This document shows, piece by piece, positions 1 to 11,459 of a DNA stretch of 64,000 bases. Origin of the DNA: Laccaria trichodermophora (taxonomy: Eukaryota; Basidiomycota; Agaricomycetes; Agaricales; Hydnangiaceae); assembly GCA_018417955.1 (NCBI GenBank), contig JACTVC010000007.1:1054001-1118000 (forward strand), read 5' to 3'. The position numbers and the translations under genes are program-made. The notes below the pieces were generated by a model, which worked only from the letters and a program-made list of their open reading frames with translations, did no database searches and had not been told where the DNA came from. Position 1 is the first letter of the stretch; each line of letters begins with the position of its first letter.

Positions 1-184
1 GACAGGAATCCTCAGGAATCCACAGGAATGGGGCCAGAATACAACAGATACAACACCTTCTCTTTGTGCTAGATACATTTACACTAATATACACTTCTTC
101 ACACTGACTTAAAGGATATCAACACTTTCTTATAAAATTTATATATTAAAATTCAAATATACATCTAATTTACTATTTTCTAAG

Positions 185-1080
185 TTAAATGAAGGGGCAG
201 GAAGAAAGGGGGGGAGGGGAAGAGGAAGGAAGGAAGGGAGGGACAGGGAGTGGTGTGGGGCTGTCATCAGGATAAGGAAGGGATGGAGGGAGGGAGGAAG
301 GGGGGAGGGAGGAAGGGGGGAGGAAGGAAGGAAGGAAGTGAGGGACAGGGAGTGGTGTGGGGCTGTGATCAGCATAAGAAAGGGGGAGGAAGGGAGGGAG
401 GAGGGACAGGCAATGGTGTGGGGCAGGCTCTGGGGAGGGAGTGGTGGGAGGGGGACTGAAGGAGGGGGGAGAGAGTGGTGGGGACTGATAAAGGGGGAGG
501 GGCTGGTGCTGGGCCTTGTCGTCCATCGTTGTTGTCATTGTTTTGTTGTTGTCACGTTGTTGTCATTGTTTTGTTGTTGTTGTGTTGTTGTTGTCGCGTG
601 TCGTCATTTGGACGTGGATGTCGTTGTTGTCGTTGTTGTGGTCATTGGTGGGGTGCTGCTTGCTGTTTGTTGATCATGGTGGTGGTGGGCACTCCTGGGT
701 GGCAGTGGGCGCTGGTCGGCGTTGTTTGATGGTGCTGGTGGGTGCGTGGTGTGTTGTTCGTGGCTGGCTGGTGTGGTGGTTGTGGTTGGAGCCATCGTTG
801 GTGCCATGGGGCCTCGTTTGGTTGGTGACGTGGCATTGCGGCGTTTGCGTGGTGGGCGCTTGTGGATGGTGGTGGGCGCTGGTCGCCGTTGGTTGATGAA
901 GGTGCTCGTGGATGGTGGTTGGCGCTTGTGGATGGTGCTGGCGCCACGTCGTTGTCATTGTCATTGTCCGTTTCGTTGCCACGTCGCTGGCCGTGGTCAT
1001 CGCCATTCGTTGCTGGGGTGGTCGTGGCCGTTGTTGGTCATGTGGCGTTGTTGTCATTGTCACCATTGTCAATGTGGTTG
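185..1080. repeat. Polypurine tract followed by GTT/GTC/GGT-rich low-complexity DNA
   Basis: Bases 185-480 are almost pure A/G on the plus strand (runs of GGGAGGAAGG type). Bases 500-1080 are GTTGTTGTC and GTGGTGGTTGG type repeats. The same two-part order recurs at 61990-62800 and, with changed proportions or reverse-complemented, at 48608-49340 and 50200-51260. Open frames here are products of the repeat and are not called as genes. Confidence 0.85.
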
Positions 1081-1190
1081 GTGGTGGGTGGAAAGGAAAG
1101 GGTATTGCATTTGTTTGGTAACGTTGCCATTGTTTGGTAACAGAAGTAAAATAAACAAACAAAGGACCAGATTCCGTTCCATTCTGTTCC

Positions 1191-1400
1191 GAGGTCTTAT
1201 CAGTGCCCCCCTAATTCCTGCAGGAATCCGGTCATTCCTGAGGATTCCGGTGGATTCCGGAGGAATGAAATTTAGCAGGGAGGCCTGCTATTTTCATCAT
1301 TCCGGTGCCTTACCATTCCGGCGGAATTTGGGCATTCCGGAATTGACACCGGAATGTTCCGCAGGAACGGCAGGAACGGAATGCAACGGATTCCGGTCAG
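1191..1400 (+). repeat. Left terminal and subterminal array of the KDZ transposon
   Basis: The stretch is built from repeated ATTCCGG/GGAATCC/GGAATG words, including the palindrome ATTCCTGCAGGAAT beside the terminus. About 190 bp of near-identical sequence in reverse orientation forms the right end of the outer element (7743-7932), and further copies sit at 28282-28500 (plus) and 62870-63073 (minus). Dense short repeats next to transposon ends usually serve as transposase binding sites; that role is inferred. Confidence 0.8.
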
Positions 1401-1749
1401 TTGTTTGTTTATTTTACCTTTGTTACCAAACAAACGCAACCTTACCAAACAAACGCAACACGCTTTCCTTTCCTCCCACCAACAACCATCCTCTTCCCCG
1501 CCACCTCCATTCCCTCCCACCAACCACGTTGCCAACGGCGACAACCACAACGACGCCGCACCACCCAACAACGGCCACGACAACGCGAACACGCTAGGTG
1601 GACGACGAGGCGACGTGGCAACGGGACGACGGCGAACGACGACGACAAATGTCGTCGTTCGTCCCAATTGGGGATTTCGTGAGTCCGTCCCCCCCAATCT
1701 GAGCTGACCTGCATTCCAGGTCCAAACGGACGACGATGTGGCACCACCA

Positions 1750-2340
1750 CCATGCATGGTCAACGACATCAACACATGACAGCATGATTCCACCCACCAA
1801 ACTGCCTCGGCACTCACGAAACAACGTCCAGCACCCACATAACATACCCACGACACACGACAGCACCATGTTAACACCCAACCCCTCACGATAGCCGCCC
1901 AGCGCCCACCATGGCACACAACAGCACCACCCCGCCCACGAAAACACCCCAGCGCTTACGGAACAACGCCCAGCGCCCACGACAGCATCACCCCGCCCAC
2001 GGAACAACGCCCAGCGCCCACAATGGCGCGTTGTCGGCCACGAAAATGCCCCACCGCTCACGATAGCCGCCCAGCGCCCACACAACAACGCTCAGCACCT
2101 ACGATGGCACACGACGGCACCTCCCCGCCCATGAGAACACCTCCATGCCCACGGACTAACGCCCAGCGCCCACGATGACACCACCCCACACACGAATCGA
2201 CGCCCAGCGCCCACAGAACAATGCCCAGCGCCCACAGAACAACGCCCAGCCGCCCACGAAACTCAACCCAGCGCCCATGTACACCCCCAGCGCCCCTGTT
2301 CACCGCCCAACGCCCAACGCCCAAGAAACAACGGCAACCA
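1750..2340. repeat. C-rich minisatellite of CAGCGCCCAC units
   Basis: The words CAGCGCCCAC and CGCCCACGA recur more than ten times, interspersed with ACAACG. It lies between the left array and gene A. No promoter or gene is recognisable. A related C-rich region at 47750-48240 uses CAATGCCCAC words. Confidence 0.7.
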
Positions 2341-2784
2341 GTCAGCACATCACCACCGGGCGAGCACGACAACCCAACGCTACAGCAACCACCGAACACC
2401 ATGATCAGGGGGGCCATTTTGTAGTTCCACGGCGCCGTCGTTCGTCAACGCGGCTACACATGATTTGAGATGGTGGGGATCCCACCCACCATCTCGTTTA
2501 TTTATTGATCAATCATGCGATGGGGAGGACCTCTTTAGTTATGACGACGTTATTCGTCGTCGTTCGTCCACGTCGCTACATACCTTGTTTTTTCTTAGGC
2601 ATAAGGTGTAGAATAGATTAATAAATTAAATTAAAATTTCCTAAATTGGAAACAAGAAACCCTTTGCCCTGCTATAAGACTATGTGGTGAGATTCCACTT
2701 TCCTCCCACGTCTTTCTTCCCCCCCCACTTTGTTCTTGCCATCCCATTTCGCTTTTTTACCCTCTAACCTTTGTCTTTACTATT

Positions 2785-4988
2785 ATGAGTGCCCGAGAGC
2801 TTCGTTCCTTACAAGCTGGGGTGGCTTCTCCTCCCAAACGAGGCCGGAAACGTGGCCAGTCTAATTCTGAAGCAACAAGTACCAAGCGTGCCAAGGCCAC
2901 AACTAAGAGTGAGGATGAGGGGAGTGGCGAGGGAGAACCAGCAGCTGGAAAGAGCACTATGAGAAAGGGAAAGGCTGGTGGTAAGAAGGGGAAAGGAGCA
3001 AGGTATGTGACTGACCTCATATCAGTATGTGTGTGCTGACCATTTTATTTAGGATGACTGGTGCCCAGCGAGCAGCCAGTGACAAGGCTGAGAATGATAA
3101 GGGCATCCCAGCTAAACTGACACCGTGAGCTTTTTACTTTTACTTTTAGTTGATTATTTCTAATGCTATATTGATAGTGTTGAACGAGCTCTTGAAGCTG
3201 CCAGCACTTCTGTTGCACCTCCTAAGCGTGCTGGCCGCTCATCTACTGCCTTCCTCCCCCCTGGTCCTACTGTTTCAAGTAGCCGTTCACGTATCAACCG
3301 CGAGCCTGAAGTTACTGCCACAGGTGAAGAAACTGGCGAGGAGAGCAATGGGGAAGATGATGGGGAAGATGATGAGGTTGGTGAGGGTGAAGGTAATACT
3401 TGTTTTATTATTGTTGTTTCATGTATTTATTTTTTCTTTCTAGATGTCAATCCAAAGGAGAAGGAGGTTATCCGATTTGGCCCACCAAGAGGCCGTCGTC
3501 AGGCCAAGTCAGGTTCTGATCATCGTAAGCCCATCAGTGAAGGTATTACTTATTTTATTATTGTTGTTCCATGTGTTTATTATTATTTCTAGATGTTGAT
3601 AAATCTACAAGCCATGATCAGTTGGTCAAAGGTAATATTTTGGTTGAATTGGTTATTTCTGCCATTTATTAGACTTTTCTAGATATCAATATTTCTGGTC
3701 TTGCACCTCCTGAGCAGGAAGTACCTGCTAATGGGTCTTCACGTTCTACAGGAGGTGTTTTGCGTGGGCAAGCTCTTGGAAATACTTTCAATATAGGTGA
3801 TTCCATTGGTAATGTGCCCCAAGACATTGCACCCCTCGCCAATGGCCGAATTAATGTTACGATTGTGCAACAACCCCCTTCAGATGCTGTCATCGAGAAT
3901 CCCACCTCACTTCTGAATGTCAGATCCCCCTGTTATGACACTTTGGGCCCAATTCTGAAAAAAGTTGCGAAGTCCTATTCTCCTGTGCGCAGTAAGTACT
4001 TCATTATTTATGGATATACAATATATAATAAAGCTTTGTCCCAGAACACAATTATCGTGTCTATGTTTTAGATCAGAAGCAGTGGTCTATCATGGGGCGT
4101 TACAATATTGTAGTTGAGGATGATGAGACTGCTGTTTGGGAGGAGGATGAGACTGGTAAGGTGACACATATTCTTCTGGTAGGTTTTATTGCTTGTTCTT
4201 GATTTCAATTTGGCTCAAATTATATCTAGGAGAATGACCAGGTGGTTGCCTCTGCAATCCCCCCATCATTCCATCGACGCTCTACTTCTATCAGTTCTCA
4301 CCCAGGATCTGTTCCTGGTTCTCCCTCAGGATCTGTTCCTCGTTCTTCATCAGTAGTTCCTTCTGATTCTCGTGGACATTCTCTTGCATCATCTGTTAGT
4401 ACATCTGAGGTGTCTGGCCCTTCTAAGCTTTCTAAAGAGCACAAAGCTCTTCTTCTGGACTATCTTGGGATTGACAGAGACCTTGCCTTTCTGGAATCAT
4501 CTGGGTTATGCTCATCTTACCAGAAGTTCAAGGCTATTGTAAATTCTACTCCTAAAGTTATGAGCTTGGGCAAGGATGAAGAGTGGAAGGCACAATTTGA
4601 TGGTGCAGCTGTCTGGGTTCCCAACATTGTCACCTTCATTGAGATCTTTATCGCCAAGTCCCAGTTCTATCAGTATTGGAGGCCACTATTTCTACGAGCA
4701 CAGGAATATCCTGAGATGCGAGACTGGCTTGATGAGGCAGAGGATTGCCTTTCCACTGAAGATTTGTGGGGGAAAGGTAGTCGTAATCTGGGCTTTCCTA
4801 ACTTGAAGAACTGGCTTGAGAAAAAAGATCGGGAGGTAGAGATGAAGAAACGTGATCGGAAGGGAAAGAGGAAGGCTTCAGATAGTCCAAAGAAAAAGAA
4901 TCATGACAGGGTGGTGCAGAGAAAGCACAAGAAGGTTAAACAGGCAAGGGATTCAGAGGAAGAGGAGGATGAGGATGCTTCTGAGTAA
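2785..4988 (+). CDS. Gene A: conserved protein of unknown function carried by the KDZ transposon
   Basis: Eight exons can be read with consistent GT-AG borders: 2785-3002, 3053-3124, 3178-3392, 3444-3542, 3593-3631, 3683-3991, 4072-4178, 4230-4988. They total 1818 nt, an intact 605-residue frame. The start MSARELRSLQAG is the first ATG and is conserved in the copy at 52061. The N-terminal two thirds is basic, then acidic, and looks disordered (KRGRKRG, GEDDGEDDEVGEGE). The last exon holds a compact region (motifs YLGIDRDLAFLE, AVWVPNIVTFIEIFI, EYPEMRDWLDEAED) conserved in the copy, followed by a lysine-rich and acidic tail. I do not recognise the family. The stop TAA overlaps a GTAAGT donor at 4985, so this exon set may also be the 5' part of a fusion with the KDZ transposase. 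The basic and acidic composition would suit a nuclear DNA-associated protein, but that is inference. Confidence 0.75.
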
Positions 4989-5084
4989 GTAGTGTTGTGA
5001 CTTTTTTTTGGTTTCTTTTTTTGGTGTGGTTTGAGCCTGGACAAAGAAAACTGATTTGTACAATAGTTCTACTTTTTTTTTCAG
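4985..5084 (+). other. Candidate alternative intron joining gene A to the KDZ transposase
   Basis: The donor GTAAGTAG overlaps the gene A stop (GAG TAA GTA). The acceptor TTTTTTTTTCAG ends at 5084, and a branch-like CTGAT lies about 35 bases upstream, before a T-rich tract. Splicing uses GA from exon 8 plus A from 5085, giving Glu and then the open transposase frame. The full fused reading is 4068 nt, predicting 1355 residues. Retention of the intron ends the protein at gene A. The donor is conserved in the second copy at 53961. Confidence 0.65.
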
Positions 5085-7447
5085 ACTGGCTTTTTTGTTT
5101 CTACCATCAGTTATCTCTCTTGTACTCCAGCACTGGATTCTAGTCTGGCTTTTCATCTGGTCAAATTTACTTTTATGTGCATCTGCCACCACTCCAGTGC
5201 AACAACCATTTCCAAATATTCCATTTAGTACTTTCAGTGACACAATCCAAATGATCTTTGGCTCTAATGTCTCTTTGGCCACTGTTCTTGCAGTGTCATT
5301 CACATTATTTGAAAATCCTGATCTATTGAATCTTCATTTTCGTCAACAACAACGGATATATGGTGATGAAAACAAAGTCCAGATTTCAGGATGGATAATT
5401 GCATTGATCAATGCCCTAGTGGACAAACTTGGAAACAAAAGAACTGAAACTTTATTCTCTGAAATTGAACTTGCACGAAAGCCAGATCAAAAGGCAAAGG
5501 TTGATATTCTTGCTGGAAAGCTTGACAAACTAGCTGGCTGTCTAAAACTATCAACATTTGATGAGAAGGGAAGCTATAAAGGAAAATTACTTCCTCTATC
5601 ACACAGTAGGATAGAACCAGCTTATGTCATCTGTCCCCCTTCATTTGCATGTCAAACTCAAGACTGTAGTCCAAGATCATTGCGTCAATCCACCAAAAGT
5701 TCTGACATACCATTGGTTACTTTGATCAAAAGGCAGACAGTATACCAACATGTACCTGTGCTCACTGGAAAGTGTCCAAGCTGCAAAACATTATATGCAG
5801 CTGATCATGAAAGATATGAAGATACATCAACTGTTGAGAATACTTTTAAACGAGTCTATATAAACTCAGCCAAATATTTGAAAGTTGGCCAATCAATCTG
5901 GGTTGATCGTGGGTTTGCACTGGCAGCTTTAAATGCTATGTATAATTTCCATGGTTCAGCATCTGCATTTTCAGAGTACTGGAACAATACATATGGAACA
6001 AGAGAAGTTTCAATTACACGTGCTCATGTCTGGCAAGCATTTGTACAACAATCTGTTCGCACAATTGCTGAGGAATCTGAATTTGATGCTGAATTTGATG
6101 ATGGATTAAATATCAAAGAAGTTACTACTCAAGCATTTTCACTCTTGGGAGAAGATGGAATTATCAGAGCTTCAGAGGGTCATGCTTGTATTGAGTGTAC
6201 TCAAAAACGCAAAGATACAAGTGATGTGGTTTTTAATAATCCAGCAGCTGTTGTTGGTGTTGATGCTACAGATGAAAATATTCCTGCCTTGGCAGAACCT
6301 CCTGAGGACATGGAAGTTGATGCACCTCAGGTCCCTTCAGATGATAACATGGATACTGATGATATCCCAAATATAAAAATGGTTGTTCTTGATGGTATAG
6401 TCATGGGTCCCCAGGTAAATGAATTACTTTTATATTCTTGTCATAGAGTTTGTTTGTTCACAATAATCTTTTTTAGCACTGTGCATATGATAATTGCACA
6501 AATGACCTTTCTAACTCTCGTGGTGGATCTCTATGTGATATACATCACATAGAGCTTGCTTCTAAATGCTTAGTCCGTGGTTGTAATAACAGGAGAGTAG
6601 AAAGAACACTTGCATGCCAACAGCATGAACCACAGTGGCGTAAACATGCAAAGAACAGCAAACGCCACAACCAAGCTGGAGTCCGTCGGATGTTACAACG
6701 CCCTGGGGAGAATAACCCTTGGGAGCCAAATCGTAGAGGACCAAATCCCCAACAACATGATGATCCAAATGCAGAACCACGAGAACCCCCCAATTACTTT
6801 CGTGCAGGTAGATTCTATTGTGTTGAAACTGTTTGTGCACCTTGTGGTGTTGTCATTGCTTGGACAAAGTTTGATAAGTCAGAATCACCAACAAATATTT
6901 TGAACTGGCTAGGAAAGATTTATCCAACAGAAGAATCAAGGCCTGATTATATCTGTATTGATAAAGGCTGTCAAGTACTTGCCACTGCAGTGGCAAATGG
7001 AAGTTGGGAGATTTGGAAAAAAACTACTCGATTTATTGTGGATGCCTACCACTACATCAATCACCGAGTAGCAGACTTCCTATGCCGGAAATATTGTAAT
7101 CCTTCACCTGGTGATGGATCTGCTCCAAATCTGGTAGTCATAGCACATGATAAGAATGGAAGGCCATATCTAAAGCGAGCATTCAATACACAGGTATTTA
7201 TTCATGTATATTTCTGAGCTTGATACTAAAAATATTCTAGGTTTGTGAACAACTCAATGCATGGCTTGGTGGCTATCAATCAATTCTCAAACGTATGACA
7301 CCAGGCAATTTTAACTGGTTCATACACACCATGTTATTCTACCATACAAAGTATGTTCTCCACAAACAGCAGATGAAGAAACCAGAAGAAGGTGAGGAGG
7401 ATAACTTGGGTTTAGATGAAGATGTCCAGGATGATGAGGATAACTAA
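5085..7447 (+). CDS. KDZ transposase with CxC5 and CxC6 cysteine clusters
   Basis: This is a DDE-type cut-and-paste transposase of the Kyakuja-Dileera-Zisupton group found in fungal genomes. Exons are 5085-6414, 6477-7193 and 7241-7447, with short GT-AG introns (62 and 47 bp). The CxC5 region carries CPPSFACQTQDC, GKCPSCKTLYAADH and the KYLKVGQSIWVDR block. The CxC6 region begins after the first intron (HCAYDNC, SLCDIHH, CLVRGCNN, LACQQH). The catalytic half includes VETVCAPCGVVIAWTKFD, PDYICIDKGC, FIVDAYHYINHR and CEQLNAWLGG. No stop or frameshift is seen. The frame before the conserved N-terminus (PFPNIPFSTF) has no ATG; the first is at 5251, inside the conserved part, which favours expression as a fusion with gene A. 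About 40 residues just after the acceptor are unusually hydrophobic, a point against that model. The C-terminus is acidic and ends at 7447. Confidence 0.9.
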
Positions 7448-7742
7448 ATGACAGCAAAGGGAAGTATAAAGAAGTGTATACTAGTGTAATAGAAGTGTGC
7501 AGAAGTGTATATAGAAGTGTATATTAGTGTAAATTCACCAGATTCCAGTTCCATTCCTGAGGATTCCTGTCCCATTCCTGAGGATTCCTGAGGATTCCTG
7601 AGGATTCCTGTCCCATTCCTGTGGATTCCAGTTCCATTCCTGAGGATTCCTGAGGATTCCTGAGGATTCCTGAGGATTCCTGAGGATTCCTGTGGATTCC
7701 TGAGGATTCCTGCAGGAATGGGTGGGGCACTATAAAGTACTG
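7448..7742 (-). repeat. Right subterminal and terminal array of the KDZ transposon
   Basis: After the transposase stop comes a short AAGTGTATA-rich stretch (7460-7530), then tandem CCTGAGGATT decamers up to the palindrome ATTCCTGCAGGAAT. The terminus is GGGGCACTATAAAGTACTG. The outermost bases differ from the left terminus (GAGGTCTTATC) although both share GTGCCCC just inside. Confidence 0.8.
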
Positions 7743-7932
7743 TCTGTTCCTGTCAGTCCTGTGGAACATTCCGGTCTCAATTCCGGAATGCCCAAATTCC
7801 GCTGGAATGGTAATGCACCAGAATGACAAAAATAGCAGGCCTCCCTGCCAAATTTCATTCCTCCAGAATCCACTGGAATCCACAGGAATGACTGGATTCC
7901 TGCAGGAATTAGGGGGGCACTGATAAGACCTC

Positions 7933-10252
7933 ACTCTTGAGATGAGTTACGTTTACGAGATGCAGGTGACCTGGATCTTCTGTCGGGAGAATGATAGCGC
8001 AAGCGTGGCGAGGGCGAGAGCTGATGCCATCTCCTGGGGTACATGGGTTGTGCTGGAGATCTATGGCATGAAATGGAGGGGGATCGTCTACTTGAACAAT
8101 AGCGATCCCTGGAGGGGGATCTTCGACGTGTCTCGCGCGAAGGGGGTTGATCCCTTTGGTTCAGCCTGCGCGTGGATGTCCCTGCGATGGGTGATGCCGG
8201 TGAAGGAGTTATGACAACCTGACTCCTGTTGCTTTCTGTTGTTTCCTGCCATTGGTGAGTGTTCCACGTGAGGGCTTTGACATAGTCGTCGTAGTTGGCG
8301 TAGGCAACTAGTAGCTTGAAAGTACTTTCTCGCTGGTGATGCATGTAGGCCCTCATTCGTCGTGCTTGTTCCACCGAAGCCATTTCAAACCAGAAACTGT
8401 GGCCCCTCTCTGTATTTACCCTGAACAGGCGCCTCACTGTAAAATTAAGCCTGCTTGCTATATCCGTTACTAAAGTCCGTACTGTTGAGAAGCTCTCTGA
8501 ATCAGGTGTTCCGTAAAGCATCAAGTACGAGCTGGCGAACTCTAGGGGGTCCTCCGTGGCTGGATCGCTCATCCCGATGTCTGTGTCCATAGCTGGGGCA
8601 GAGATTTGAGGGCCCATGGGTTCGGGGACGTCGCCTAGAGAGACTTCATCATTGGATCACGCGTGGTTGGATACAGAAGGGGGAAGAGTAGGGGGTAAGG
8701 TAGTTGTCTCTGTCCTGTGGGGTTCCACCCTCATGTTCGTGCCTAAGGCAGAGGGTTCTGACACTAGGGTTTGAGCAGCAGGGTTGACTGTCACGCTCTC
8801 CCTGATTTCAGTGAGGGTTTTTTCTGGATCTTGCACAGGTGGAACATAACCCTTGTACTCAGGATAATCGTCGCCATCGCTGTTGTCGTCATTGTCTGAA
8901 GGAGGGGGAGGACGTTTACTCCGGTCCAGGAAGGGGAGGTCTTCTGGTTTTGGATTGGGAGCTTTTCTACCAACGTCTGTAGCCTTGGGTTCCAGGGAAT
9001 GGTATAGCCAACGGGGTCGTTACATTCGCTTTCCTCCAACATTTAGGTAGATTCCGGCAGGGCATGGTTGTCCAAAGACCTCGATCTCTGATACGCAACC
9101 TTCAGGCGCCTTTGGCGGCCTCAGAAAGTGTATATGCCAATGTTTTTCCCTATTGTACCTAGAGTGAACATGATGATCGATGACGTGCTTTGAACCCACT
9201 TCCTGAAACGTTCCTTCGGGGTCATGTTTTTCTACGAACTTGATCCATTTCTTGCGTTCTAGGGAAGAGGCTCCTGGTCGGCTCTGTTTGGCCTTCTTCA
9301 CTGGAGGGGGTCTGACCCACGACACTCTGTCCCGAGCGATGAGGATGATGTCCAGCGGGGGAGGCTCGTAGTTGGTTACTTGTGTTTCGCTTGATGCTTT
9401 TGCTGACATGCTTCTGGTTTTGTCCTGATGGTCTGGCCACGTCCAGCCAGGGTAGTGGAAGGAAGTCATGTCTGACAGGAGTACGTCTCCTTTTATAAGC
9501 ACTTGCGAGTCGTACTCATTGATACTCCAGTGTATGGCGGAGGCATAGGTGCCCGCCACAAAGTCTATCATCGTCTCCAAAGCTGCGAGTCGACCGCGCT
9601 CAGGATGCGAGATTTCTTTTATGACGAAGCAGGGGGCGCCCTCCTTCAGGTACCAGCAGGCTAGTCGTTCATCTGTCCCATTCAACCATACGCCTAGGTA
9701 ACGGTCGTCTGCCATACCTACTATGGCATTAGGATCGGGCATCCAGAAAGGCGAGGCCTGTAGGTGCGAGACATAGTCTGCAAATGCGCGTTTGTCTTTG
9801 ATCCCTCTTTGTGTGTCTGTGATCCAGTCTACAGCTGACGAGAATCGCTTGATATGCTGAAGAGTGTCCAGGTATTCCGATGAAGGAGCTACCGGCTGTA
9901 TTGCTGGACTCCATAGAGCTCTATGTGTCTGCTCCATGGAGAAGCGGTCAGAGTACACTTTATATAGGGCTTCCATTCTCTTCTCGACTTCCTGATTCAC
10001 ACGAATTAATTTGTCGATGTAGTCACTATGAACGCTGCCGGTGTCAAAGGCAGGAGCATTGTTGCTTCTCCAACAGTTCGTGATGGGCTCGTGTTCAGGG
10101 CTTTCGCGCGGTTGACCCGCAGTGGATACAGTTATGAAGGCTCTCCACTCCTTGCCTGGGAAGCTGAGTTGCGGATTTCTAGTGGGGTCGAATGGTCCCA
10201 TGTGGCCAACTGGTAGCTGCCAATTATATGATGTAGTTATGGCAGCTGCCAT
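7933..10252 (-). pseudogene. Extra 3' ORF of the chromovirus, C-terminal part, with RRM-like region and RS-rich tail
   Basis: This lies downstream of pol on the minus strand. One reading frame runs from 10252 to 7933, broken by TAA at 9020-9022 and TGA at 8657-8659. The first half (MAAAITTS... to NVGGKRM) contains EQTHRALWSP and DDRYLGVWLNGTDE, both echoed in the equivalent ORF of copy 2 (MREQTHR, DDVLGTWINGANE). The second half (8617-7933) begins with an RRM-like fold pattern (YLMLYGTP, FWFEMASVEQARR) and ends in an arginine-serine tail (SRDRYCSSRRSPS). The family is not one I can name; an RNA-binding role is suggested only by the tail and the RRM resemblance. The N-terminal part lies beyond the palindromic insertion at 14412-14745. 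The outer transposon cuts off the C-terminus. Confidence 0.6.
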
Positions 10253-10277
10253 AAAAAAACTTGATCAGCTACCGTGA

Positions 10278-10555
10278 ATGAATGAAATGCATTTTCATTC
10301 AATACGGCACCCATTTCATTCAAGATAATTCATTCTGTTTCATTCATTCCTGGCAACGATTTCATTCAATCCTGGCAATGATTTCATTCATTCACGACAC
10401 CTGTTTCATTCAAGATAATTCATTCTGTTTCATTCCTTCCTGGCAACGATTTCATTCATTCCTGGCAATGATTTCATTCATTTCATTTCATTCATTCACA
10501 GCAACTACTTCATTTTTTATTTCATTCCACCACGGCAACTGTTTCATTCATTGCT
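10278..10555. repeat. GAATGAAAT tandem array, left arm
   Basis: Reads as TTCATTCAT/CATTTCATT words with interspersed CTGGCAACGA and CTGGCAATGA. The mirror copy is at 14107-14384. A similar TTTCATTTC satellite occurs at 44430-44940. Confidence 0.85.
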
Positions 10556-11459
10556 TTACAGTGGTTGTGCTCACTGTTGGTGACGACGTTGGGCACTGTT
10601 TTCAGGGTCCAGGGCGCATTTCCAAATAAGGAAATATGCGCTTTTTCCAAATGAAAAATAGCAATAAAATAGGGGAAAAATCAGAAAAGAATGGGGGATG
10701 GTGCTCACTGTTAGTGATGACATCAGGGTCTGTTTTCAGGGTCCAGGGTGCATTGCCAAATATGGTAGAATAGCTGGAAAATAGCCAAAAAATCAGAAAA
10801 AAATGGGGGATGGTGCTTACTGTTGGTGATGACATTGGGGTTGTTTTCAGGGTCCAGAGTGCATTGCCAAATATGATAATATATCCCAAAAATAGCCAAA
10901 AAATGTGGAAAAAAAATGGCAGGGTGGTGCTCACTGGTGGTGATTACATTGGGGTTGTTTTCAGGGTCCAGAGCACATTTCCAAATATGGTAATATATCC
11001 AAAAATAGCCAGAAAATAGCAGAAAAATTGGAAAAAACATATGAATGGTGTACAGAACATCAGGCACTGCCTTCAGGGTCCATCCCAAAAGGGAAATATG
11101 ACCTGGTTTGACTAAAAGTGAAGAAAAGCAAGATGAGAATGATTTTACCTATCAGGGTCCATGTAATGGGATGTTGGGATGATGGTCACATGACCCATTA
11201 CCAAAAATGGTCAAAAAATGAAAGTTGTAGCCCTACACTGTAGCTTCCTGAATCTGTTTGAATTATGTTCTGAAGTGCTCCCATTGTGGAGATATGAGGT
11301 TAAGGAATTTCAAAAGTGTTGCGTTTTTTTGGTTTGTGTTTTTCTCCATGAAAACAAAACCAAATAACATGATTTCAGTATATTTAGAAAGCTAAAAGAA
11401 AGGGCTACAATTATTGTATCGTGGGAAAAATGACCAAAAAAGGAAGGTGCATGCCCTAC

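Larger units (their letters stand above)
1191..7742 (+). mobile_element. Complete KDZ-type DNA transposon with 8-bp target duplication
   Basis: The element starts GAGGTCTTATCAGTGCCCC and ends GGGGCACTATAAAGTACTG. It is flanked on both sides by TCTGTTCC (1183-1190 and 7743-7750), and the related uninterrupted sequence near 62870 shows the empty site. Inside each end is an array of short GGAATCC / CCTGAGGATT motifs (1191-1400 and 7535-7742). It carries two plus-strand genes, gene A (2785-4988) and a KDZ transposase (5085-7447), with no stop or frameshift in either. Size and integrity make it the likely autonomous member of the family described in the findings. Between 1400 and 2780 I see only low-complexity and C-rich repeats. 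Confidence 0.88.
1..7932. mobile_element. Outer non-autonomous transposon, left end outside window, split by the KDZ element
   Basis: Positions 1-1190 and 7743-7932 are two halves of one element interrupted by the KDZ transposon at 1191-7742. Joining them across the duplication TCTGTTCC gives the same order seen uninterrupted at 62850-63073. The right terminus ends GATAAGACCTC at 7932 and abuts the coding region of the minus-strand chromovirus ORF. The left terminus lies before base 1; bases 1-36 are already in its GGAATCC-type subterminal array. The interior (185-1080) is a purine-rich tract followed by GTT/GTC-rich sequence with no credible gene. The duplication on the left would be ACTCTTGA or close to it, just outside the window. 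Confidence 0.75.

Noticed and set aside
250..1160. Long open frames in purine-rich and GTT-rich DNA
   Set aside because: Composition follows the repeat in every phase and on both strands; no conserved motif or intron.
7725..7742. CACTA-type (En/Spm) terminus in GGGGCACTATAAAG
   Set aside because: The CACTA lies inside the end and points outward, and the duplication is 8 bp, not 3 bp.
1191..7932. KDZ element taken as 1191-7932 with 190-bp inverted ends
   Set aside because: Those two ends belong to different copies: the octamer TCTGTTCC places the right border at 7742, while no duplication supports 7932 as partner of 1191.
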